Of a stretch of 64,000 bases of DNA, positions 48,401 to 60,400 are shown piece by piece. The stretch's first letter is position 1, and every line of letters starts with the position of its first letter. The notes under the pieces were generated by a model. The model was not told the DNA's origin. It saw only the letters and a program-made list of their open reading frames with translations, and ran no database searches. The translations under genes were made by a program, and so were the position numbers. The DNA is from Antedon mediterranea. Its lineage: Eukaryota; Echinodermata; Crinoidea; Comatulida; Antedonidae. The DNA is taken from NCBI RefSeq assembly GCF_964355755.1, contig NC_092670.1:6227001-6291000 (forward strand), given 5' to 3'.

Positions 48401-51400
48401 TCAAACCACTGAAAGCCTGGGCTATACAAAAGTCATGACATTTTCAGATAATTTTAAATGTCTCATTTTCAACTGCACAATGAAATTAATTAATTTAATT
48501 TTTTAACTGTTTTAATATTTGGAAATATGTTATCTTGTATAATATAACATAATTATATAGTTTGTAGCACAGCAAACAGATGGTAGATAGATAGACAAAA
48601 GCTGTACAAAAAACAGCAGAAGACAACAAGAACATACGGTAATAAACAGTTGGAGAGATCTTTCTGTAGATGGTTACAAATGGCAGTTCTTGAAATGAGA
48701 GATCATGGATCTTTGAGAAAAAAACATGTTATACCACCTAAAATGAAAGTTATGATAAGCTAGTGTTTGTCTCGACAAAATGAAAACAAACTTACACACT
48801 GTTCCTGCATTTTGATGCGATTCAAAAACAAGAACGCTTGCAAGTTCACGCTTTACCATCGTTGATAGATGTGCCAAAGCTTTGATGTGAAGCAACTCTT
48901 CGTAAATGATCTCCAGATCATCCGGACTCCTCTCCAGTGGACTGCAAGACATCAAATATCAAGGTTAAGAATTTATTTTAAATAATCAAAAAAAAGGTAA
49001 CATAATGAAAATTTATCGAAATGTAATGACCAATTTAAAGAGTAGTTCTGGGTATAAAAAAAACCCTTTGCAACAACATTGATAATAATGACTTCACAAG
49101 CATTGTGAAATAAGCCTTTTTGACTTTTGTATGATGTTTATTATGTAAGATAGGAAATTCAGCAAAATTGACTGTCATTTCTTATGTAGCACCATCTTTG
49201 CAGAAACACTTTTTTTTTTAATGGAAATATTTCCATAATGATTTATATTCTTCTTTACTTAGTTGGGTTAATATCAATGTTGTTGCAAGTGTTTATATAT
49301 TTTAACCAGGAATTACCCTTTAATCTTAGCTGTCCTTTACGATGCTTGTCACTGTGGATGGTTTTAAAATTAAAGATGCTTAACAAACAAAAAATGTTGA
49401 GTGGTTTTGTGTGTGATATGAATTTCTTATTTATTAGTTTTATTAAAATAAAAATTGGATGGATATTTTGATAATTAATGTTATTATAGAATGACACAAT
49501 AGCAAAAATAAGAAACAATTAAAGCATGAAAAGCGAAGAAGTTACCAAGAAAGCAGATTCTAAAAATAACATTCAATCTATAAATCAAAGGACAGATTTG
49601 GAATTTGGTAAATATATCTGATCTGATCTTTGCTTAAAATTACAAATTTAATTGGCATTTGGCGTGAATAGGAGAGATACAATGCATTTAATTTTACCTG
49701 GTTTTACAACAATATTAGCAACAAATTAATCATTGAAATAATCAGACTACACATTCAAGAAAAAATGTAATTGCCAATTACTGAATCTAAAACACATTTG
49801 ATCATGGGGCCCTGGGTTGTTTAACTGTTTTCGACTTGAACAGAAATTCTAGTACCTGTATATGAGATTGGAACCCAGTATTCGATGATTGGATCATGTT
49901 TAAACCACTGAACCACTTACAAAAAAAATACAAACACATAACAGAATCAGAAAAATTACGGTAACCAAATAAAAAGTCAAAATTGAATACATTTATTGCC
50001 TGTTTTTGCCTTTTAAATAAAACGAGTACAGTTTTAAATGAAGTGCATTTCAAAGTGAGTAAGGTTGACAGCTGGAAAGAGATGCTAAACGCTATACAAA
50101 TACAACGTCTTCTACTAATAGCTTTCATGATATAAAACCAATTGCTTAAATTGAGGTCAGAGTAAAACAGAAATTGGCAAGACACTGCAGGAAACTAAAC
50201 TGTAGCCAAAGGGGTAAAATGCAAATAAACAGCTTTAATTAAATGTATTAAATGAAATTAGGTGAGGGAAATACTAGATAGAATGTGTAATATATTATTA
50301 AACAGCCTTTAAGTATATATTTAATGTGACAAGGTGATATTTGACACTGAAGGAAAGATGGGTTAAAAGTCGTTACATTAAATGTTAGTTATAAACTGTT
50401 CAACACTTACAGAAAATAATTATCAATAGTACTGTAGGTTAAAAACGCAAAACGTGGGTTAAAATTACATAATTTCCAAGTAAGTAAATTCACTTGAATT
50501 AACACCACAAAAGAGAGAAAGGCCCCAATAATTTAACTTTTTTAAAAGTGTGACAACTTAAGAAATACATGAGGTTATTTTTTAATGAATGTAGCAAAGA
50601 ATCAATAGTCTGCAGACTGTAATATTATTCACAGGAGTTAAGCTTTGGTTTTCTGATAATTCCATTTATGAGACATTCAATACAATGTGCGACAATTGAG
50701 AAATGGGGTCAGCTTCTGCTGAAATCTACACTGATACTTTCTTTTTGAAAACAACAAAAAACAAACTTTGAAATACATTTGACATGGCATATAAGAAAAA
50801 CCTGAATAACTGTTTAAAAATAAGTTGAAGTTGATATAATCCAAAAACAGACCGCGTTTAAAGATGTATTGTCCCCCAAAAACATGAAAAATAAAGATTA
50901 ATTAAATCAGACTTTGAATAAGTTATTTTGTTGTTTTAATAAAGTTAATCACTTCCGTAGAAATAAAAACTGAAAAAAATAATGTTTTCACTTATAAAAT
51001 AACATGATAAATGGTTAAATTCAACCAAAAATCCTTTGGCTGGCAACCAATTTGGCTGGCAATCTATTTTTTTCAGGTAAATAAATTTTTTTCGATTCAA
51101 TTTTTGGTCGAAGTCAATAACTATTATGTGACATTAAAATGGCATATTAAAAAAAAAAAATGTAAAAAAATTATTTTCAGGGGGACAATACATCTTTAAA
51201 TGCTAAAAAAGCCTATTTTAAATTAGTGGGTTAATGTTGTTTTCTAAGATGCGATGAGATCAGGCAGTAAAAGGGTAAAGATACTAATTGACCTGATATG
51301 ATATTAATAATAACTATTAGTGTTGTATTGCAGATAAAGGTTACATAACACAAATGATTAAGTGTTTTAAACCATTATTTTGAGAAAGCTATTTAACTCT

Positions 51401-54400
51401 TGTCACGAATCTGCTGCCAAGAAAATAAGGCAATTATTCTACTATTGGACCGACTATTTGCTCGCAGGTGAAATGTTCTTGAATATGATCAATGTTTCAG
51501 GCACCTTTTTAATCCTGGTTAAAAAGGAAAATGTAATTAATGTATTTTTCTCTAGGCAAATTGTGGGCGATGACAAGGAACTAAATAAAAGTATTTTCGT
51601 GGAAGCTTCAGTGACTGCCTAAAGGCTTGAACGTACGACCTAATGATTGAAAGCAATGAGACTTTACTAGTAAACCAGATGCTTATAAATACTTCAACAA
51701 TATATCATTTCTTTTGTTTGTAATTCTCATAAAGAAAGATTGTTTGGGAAAAAATGCTTACTGCAGTCAACTAATTAATTTAAATCAACTTTAGATAAAC
51801 AAAAAGAACCATTACCATAAGAACCACAGAATAGCTTCAGATAAAATCAAACTAGGTAGCTAGCTCAAAATAAATCAACATTAACACATATTGAGAATTC
51901 ATCATTTCGATTTATATTGTATTCTTGAAAATGATCAAATAGATCGAAATGTCAAAACTGCACTTTTTGCTCATTTGAAACATCAGGAAACTGCTAAGAG
52001 GTCTAGCATAGTAGTAATACTAGTAGCCATGGGAGAAACACTTCATGCTATTTTCAACTAGAGACGAGCAATGAAACTGCTAGTAAACAGGCCTAACTAT
52101 AACTTTTTTTATTTATTTTCATTACCTAGGATAGGTTAAAGTCTATCCCTTCTTCAGTTGCTTTACACTTCTATTGGTGGCCCTATTTGCAAAAACCACC
52201 CTTTAAAAAACCTGGCTATAAGATTGGTGTCATTGTTCAAACGACATTTACATTGGAATGAGGACAAATTTGGATATGAGGTCTCAAAGGCTAAGCCTTA
52301 AATTGTATTCTCATTAAATTATAATACAAAGTGATATTAATTATGAATGCAGGAGGAGACAGTTTGCTGTCAAAGTTACAAATTAATAAACATAAAATAA
52401 TCAAATATTTACTACTAAATTAAAAATTGATTTGTAGTAATATAGACAAGAGTTTGCAGTTCTAGGCCTACTTTGTTTTATTTTTGTATTGATATAAAAA
52501 AATCATGAACAATGGTCAAGGCTTGTGTTATTAATATATTAAATATATCACCTTCATTCAATAAGTGTGCCACTGTTTCAAAAGTGTAGCTTCAAAATAA
52601 ATTATTATTATATTAGCGTAGAGAATAGGCCTAGATATAAATGGTTATGAGTATGCTCTTTGAATTGTTAAACAAGACTAGATAATGTAGAACATGTTAA
52701 AACAATTATGGGCATTGCATGTTACAAGAGCAACAGATATATTGTACTGTAATTCTGTGAGATTAAATGTATACTGAAACAATTGCAAGCAATGTTCAGT
52801 GAATTTGTATATTAGTTCTCAATGCGTGTTATCAAACATAATTCAATGCCCATGTTGCTATGTTAGAACAGTCCTTTTGCTGGTATGCAATACACAGGCA
52901 CGGTTATTATTAGATGCTATCCAGGAAAGAGTGAAAATTTCACCTGTATTGCCTAGCTCAACCATGTCATTTGTATGTTTTTAAGACCAAGCAGAAGTGC
53001 TAGTGAGTGAGCTACAGAGAAAATTCTCTTTATGTGTACAGGCTCATTGGAAAATTCTCTTAAATATCGCCATATTTTATTTATGAATAGTTATGACAGC
53101 ACATTGGTATGAAAGGAACAAAGTAAAAACAGCATTACAGCATATTTTGTTTATTTATATTTTTAAAGGTATTTATACATCAATGCTTACAGCATATTAC
53201 GATTTACTGTAATGCAAAAATCAATAAGTTCAAATTGTCAATTGGGAACAGTATGATTAAGAGAAGATAAGTATGAAAATTACTTAAGCTAAGTCAATAA
53301 ATATTGAATTGAGAAGTTAATAAAGTGTGAAATTAATTTGTCAGAAGGGAAGATTTTTTAGAATATAAGGAAAATAATGTGTTAAATGGTAAGTTAGTTA
53401 AAATGTAAATGTAAAAATAAATTACATCAATAACAATTTTATTAGGAAATAACTTTTAAAACACCGCGCTATACTTATAGTAGTGGATACTGTGTGCAGG
53501 TGTGGATGGAAATACTCCATGAATTTTCCAACCCATCAACCCTACAGATTAAATTGTATGGAGCTACTGTGATATTCAAATTGAAACATCCTTCCCTCAC
53601 CAGTGAAAGCTGTAATCACTATAAAAAGTGTTATTATGTTTACTCTGATTAGCCCTGGGCTCTCACTTTACGCTATCGCCATGCATTAGCCAGGCTTCTG
53701 ATGAATGGCACATGATGGAAATTAGCTTTGAATAGCTACCATGTCCTTTCACTTGGAGTTTAAGGAGCTACCATGTCCTTCTACTTAAGTTTTAAGGGGC
53801 TACCATGTCCTTCCACTTGGGTTTTAAAAGGCTACCATGTCCTTCCACTTGGGTTTTAAGAGGCTACCACTTGTCCAATGACTAGTTCAGTAAGTCCCAT
53901 AATATTTGAACAGAAAGCAGTTTTAGTTTTTAAAATTGCTAGGGTCAAGTACAACTTTAGCATCTTAGCACATAAAAACAACTCTTTATTTTAGACATCA
54001 AAGCAAAACTGGTTCCTACCTACCTCGCATTACTATAAATCCAGCCAACACAAAACAAAAACAGTATACAATTAAACAGTTAAGAAATTTAGTAACATAA
54101 AATCTGTGTTAATACACTGAATAACAATACTACAAAAGGTAAAAAAGGTCAAAGTTTAAACAATATTAAGCTAAAGATTAAAATAAATCAATTAACTAAG
54201 TGTTACAGTAGAAACGACAAAAGCTGTACAGTAATTCAATATAAAGCTGAAATATTCTCACAACACATGCACATTTGTTATTAATGAACTAAGCTCTACA
54301 GTAGAACAAGAATTAGAAGTGGAAATTTCTTGAAAAATCATACATTATCATTTCTAAAAAATGTTCAGATTAAAGTACTGTAGTTAGAAGGGTTTTAAAA

Positions 54401-57400
54401 TCTGATAACATTCTCAAATTTTAAGAAAAAGAATACACTACATTAGGGTCAAGGAGGATAACTATGATTCCGTGCCCATCTATGTTTAACATCAAGAAAA
54501 CATTAGCAACAAGGGTTTTATAGGTACTGAGGACAAACATTTCAGCTTTGGTTGGCCTACCAACATGGATTATTTCAAATACTACTCCAGATATGGAACT
54601 GCCATCATATTACTACACTAAAAAATAAAATTTTATTTATTGTATTCAAACTGCTTTTGTCCAGGGGTTAGAGAAATTTGTTTTTCTTAATGACAAATAA
54701 TTAATTAATATAGAACCACATGGTATCTTTTTATATAATAAAAAAACATTTTAAATATATTATAACTGTATTATTTAGTTTAAAACTTCATCAAGGTCTA
54801 ACTCTATTCATTATGTTAATAGCTGTTTGACGTGTTAAATCAGGGAGGTATAAAAATAAATAGCGTTTAAAATCATGCGGTACGTTATCCTTTTGCGTAA
54901 TTACCTGGGTACCTGATGTTAGTAGAATGTTCACGTTGTTAATGTCTATTAATCACCAACCTCTCTTTCTCAAGAGACATATTTAAGAAGTTTTACGAGA
55001 AAATGTTAGTTTAACAGGCATAACTCTTAAAAACAAAGAAATTCATGCATTAGGACAAAAACATGCAGATACAAATATGGAATGAAGTGATTTGATTTTT
55101 CATGATAACTAGGATAACCTGACATGGCTGGTCAGGTGATTGGTCATGTGGTTTGCTAGCTGGGATCATACTGTAGAAGTAGGGGGATCTTTCATGAATT
55201 CAGTTTTTCAACTATAATTGGTTAAATTTGTTATATAAAAATTAACATATTAACATGAAAATAAAGATAAATATAATATAAATTATTTACAAAAAATAAA
55301 ACTTGAAGAGAAAAATAGTAGTGCAAAATAATAACATTTGAAATCTGAGGAAGTGGGCCGGAAATGGAAAAACCATGCACAGAACACAACATGCATTTCA
55401 CATTAAAACAAAATTGTAACCATGCAGGGAAGGATTAAACATGCATTTATTTGTTTGTACTTACTTCTCATGCTGCCATACTCTATGTGAAGTACTGAAG
55501 TAGTGAACGGAATAAATATATTCTTAGCATTTTTTTTAGATGTTACATGCAATAGTATCTGGTACATGCAGTGTATAAAACGCTGTGGACCTAGGTGCAC
55601 TATTTTTACTTAAGAATTGCCAAAACAGTGTCTCAATTTTGAAGATATTATTACAATAAATATAGCAATTATATATATATGTTAATATTAATAATAGTTA
55701 TTTAGAAAAAATAATCATTTAATAAGCATTGATTAATAATCTTACAATGTAGGCCTACCTGAAAAAAAAAACGAACATACTATCTGTATGAAGTCAATGT
55801 GTTTGAATGTAATTTAATTTTTATAGATATTATTTCTAACTATATTTTTTGTATTATATTCTATAAATAGAATGCAGGCATTGATATCCTTCAACTTCTG
55901 ATAGTGGCACAGTATAGCGGGAGAAAGATATACTGGTTGTAGAAAAGAACGAGAGCGAACCATTATGGTTATAGCTAGAAGCATTTTTTGCATGTAGAAG
56001 ACAAAGATACTGGTGATGAAGAACCATTGTGAAACATTATGGTTCTATAGCTAGAAGGCAAGCATTCGATCCTTTCAATAGTGGAACTATTTAGAATGAG
56101 AAAGATACTGGTGAAGAAGAGGAACCATTGTGAAACATTAAGGTTCTATAGCTTGAAGGCAATCATTTGATCCATTCACTTTGAATAGTGGCACTATTTA
56201 CTATGAGAAAGATACTGGAGAAGAAGAGGAACCATTGTGAAACATTATGGTTCTATAGCTTGAAGGCAAGCATTCGATCGTTTCACTTCAAATAGTGGCA
56301 CTATTTACTACGACAAAGATACTGGAGAATAAGGGCAACCATGGTGAACCATTTTGGTTCTATAGCTAGGAGACAAGCACTTCAAATAGTGGCACTATTT
56401 AGATTGGGAAAGATACTGGAGAAGAAGGGCAACCATGGTGAACCATTTTGGTTCTATAGCTAGAAGACAAGCACTTCAAATAGTGGCACTATTTAGATTG
56501 GGAAAGATACTGGAGAAGAAGGGCAACCATGGTGAACCATTTTGGTTATATAGCTAGGAGACAAGCACTTCAAATAGTGGCACTATTTAGATTGGGAAAG
56601 ATACTGGAGAAGAAGGGCAACCATGGTGAACCATTTTGGTTATATAGCTAGGAGAAAAGCACTTCAAATAGTGGCACTATTTAGATTGGGAAAGATACTG
56701 GAGAAGAAGGGCAACCATGGTGAACCATTTTGGTTATATAGCTAGGAGACAAGCACTTCAAATAGTGGCACTATTTATATTGGGAAAGATACTGGAGAAG
56801 AAGGTCAACCATATTGAGCCATTTTGGTTCTATAGCTAGAAGACAAGCATTTGATCGTTTCACTTCAAATAGTGGCACTACTGTATTAACTATGAAATAA
56901 AGATATTAGTGAAGAATAACCATAGTGGACCATGGTTCTATAGCTACCATAGATAGAAAGCAAGCAATTAATACTCCTACCATAAATTTATGGGTACATT
57001 TATGAAACTTTCAGGAAGTTTCAGGGAGGTCAACAGATAATTCCAAACAAATTTGTAGGGTACACGTCACAGGCCCTTGGCACTGTGTATTTTAGAAAAC
57101 ACAGGATCTATGCAATTTAGCTAAGCTAACTAGAAAAAAATTTTAGACTTTAACCTTGCAATGTGGGATGAGCATAGATCATGTATATTTATACAGTAAC
57201 ACTGTCTAAAAGCGCAGTTGACTAGATGTCGCATTCAACAACTTTCATCTCCCCTAAGGATCCCTTCGTGTCAAACAGCTGCCACCAAACGGCGCTCATT
57301 CGTCTGTCCACAAAAACACCAAGTATCGATTCTGTGACAAATTGACGAAAAAAGGTGGGGAACTTATCTATAAATTGTCTAGCCATATGATACTCATTTA

Positions 57401-60400
57401 GTGCATGTACTTTATTGTTATTAAATCTTTGCTAACCTGGGTTCAACAACTCGGTCGCAAACTGATCAGGATATAAAATATCACACAAAGTAATTACATT
57501 TGAGATTAAATTGAGTTTAATGTGAACAGACGAATTGCCATTTATTATATGTCATAATGCAAGATTTAGTTGAGTACAGGGATAAATCACTGGCTTACGT
57601 ACACTGTCAAACTGCATTAAGGTCTGGTTCAAATCAGAGCGTGATGCTATCAATAGTATGCACGTATGTAAAAACAGTCTAATATCTTTAACAAATTTTA
57701 ATAAAACATTTGTTTTCATTTGTAAAGGTATCTTTGATTTAATAATTTAATAATAACCCGGCCCTCCATAGATAATTTGAACTATTTGTAATATTTTGCT
57801 TTGTGAGGGGTCTGATTGCGACAAGTTTATTACTTGTAAACCAGATCCTCACCAAAAAAAAAAGGGGGGGGGGGGTGGAATGTTATATTAAAATGTTGTA
57901 TATTTATGGTACTATATTACACTTGTTTTTTCTCCTTGGTTAAATAAATATATTAAGCTATTACCTCTATTAAGTAGACACTTTCCCATGAAATAAATAA
58001 GCGACAATATGCTATTTTAATACTACGGTACACCCTTATCGAGACACAGTCTTAGGTACCAAAGGTGTCCAATTATCGGTGTTCTTGTAATGATCTTTGA
58101 TTTTTTATCAATGCCTCAACATTTATTGGCTGGATAGTGTTCATACAGTACACTCTAATTAGCTAAATTTTGGTTCAAATAGTAAAATTACCAATTTTAT
58201 GACATTTCTATCATAATCATCTTTACACATATTTCACAATTATATATGCACATATATATTGTGTTCATCGTTGGATGGCGTCGTAAAAGTTTGATCAGAA
58301 TATAAAGCTCTGTGTATACTATCAAACTAATAGTGTTAGTTAGTGTTATTTGCCCAAGTACTGTATGGTATTGATATGATGACATCATCGTGTCTATATA
58401 TGGGCACATCAAATTTTTTGTCACATAAAGTTTGATAGTTAGTGTGGACAAAGCTCAAGAGGCGCTGATATTGCTGTGTAAATTTATATGTTTTAATACA
58501 ACCATCAATTATTATCTTATGGTTTCATAAACCAAGTTGAAAAAAAGGATAGTATATAATTTATAGAAAAAAAATCACCGAAAATATTTGCAGTTTGGTT
58601 GTCCGCTTTACTTTTTTTGTTTAGATTTTTGCTAGTTGAATAGTTTCAACAAATAAGAATTGAGTCAATAAAATTATCTTCTGCATATATTTTTATACTG
58701 GATTCAAGGTTCTTCCTAATACAAATATAAAACCATAAGTAGATCTTGAAGACGTTATTACTAGTTACTATTCCAGTAATAAAGAAATAATCTAACCAAA
58801 ATTGTTTTTAGAATTAATATTCATTATTTGGCAATACAATTTCTGAAAATTGTTTTATAAGATAAGAAAATTTTTATGGAATGAAAATATCAAAAGAGAC
58901 GATGTATATGGAAAAACTATAACTAAATTACTTGCAATAATATATCAATAATCTATTGTAATGACCAAATTGTAATATATATAATATATAATAATATATA
59001 TATATAGTCTACTGTATTTTTTCTAAAAAAATATTAGTGTATTATTTATCACTACCATATAAATCTTAAATGTTTTCCAAAATGTTTGTTTCTGTTTTCA
59101 TAGTTTTATTTAACGCTATTATTTTCTTGGTTCATGTATTTTATATATATTTATTTCTTACAAATCGTGGGTGAATTTTTTTAACAAAACTGAATTGAAT
59201 TAAAATAAAAATAAAAATACAAACACAAATAAACTATAAAGGAAAGTATATTATTTAAATCACTGGTTATGCCAAAATAAAAATGTAAAATAAAAAAAAA
59301 ATGAATGTAACATTTAAAAAAAACAGATACTGATCATATTTCTAGTGCATACTGGTAACACCTAATATCATTTACTTTTTTTTCAATCAATTTATGCAAA
59401 AAATGTACTTAATGTTTTAATGCTAAAGGGCATTTTTCATTTTAAAAATCCGGGTAGGTTCATTTAGCAGGGAAAAAAGTCACATAAGATTTGCATTTAA
59501 ATGAAGTTATTTAGAAATCATATATTTCAATTCTATTGAGGACTGAAGTTCACAGAAGTTATCTTTCATACAAATTTGTAATTTTGAGAATCTTAGAAAA
59601 CCTCACGACTTTTAAAGTAAAAAAACAAAGTTATAGCTTCAGATGTTAGATAATGATAAATGTTCAAGCAAAAATGTTATTTGTGATTGTTATATTTAAC
59701 ATTAATATAATCTAATTATAAATATATATATATAATTATCCATTTAATTATATTATTATTTCATTACCATAAACCTTAATCATATTATATCTCTTGACCT
59801 TTGACGTTATACTAAAGATTTACAAATAGTTTCTTTCCAGGAGGTATTATAGCCTTAAACATCATGTAATGTTTTTGTTTTTGAGTTTGTGTCGTGTCGT
59901 GTCCGTTGGATATTGTGCTCCGCCAACAGAGCAAACAGAATTTCTATGTTTTTTTTTCTTAAAACAAATGACAATACTATGATACTTGACTTGACTTGAA
60001 GAGAAGCTAATCCCTGCACAACTGAAAATACAGGACTTATCTAGCTCTCCTGTTCACATCATCTCTATCCATTGTTTATATAGATGTTTTAATATTGATG
60101 TTAAAGCTTGGCAACAGAAGTATGTAAGCGCACACCGCAAGTACTAAAATTCCAATGCTAGCAATACATTTTTAAAAAGTGATGAATATTCATAAAAAAA
60201 ATGTTTGGGCTACAGTAGTGAACACCAGGATCAAGAAAAATTGTGTAAGTATATAAGAAAAAGTTTTTTAATCAAAACAAAACAAATCAAATTTGTTAAA
60301 ACTAGAGATGTTCAATTCGTGTTTAGGCAAACTTTAAAGGCATGGAGATATTTTTTTTGTTTCGTTCACTGTTATTAGATTATATTACCAAAAAGATAAA

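Noticed and set aside
49802-50185. 127-codon minus-strand frame
   Set aside because: Its end reads through a tRNA-like SINE remnant and the rest has no recognisable similarity or exon borders.
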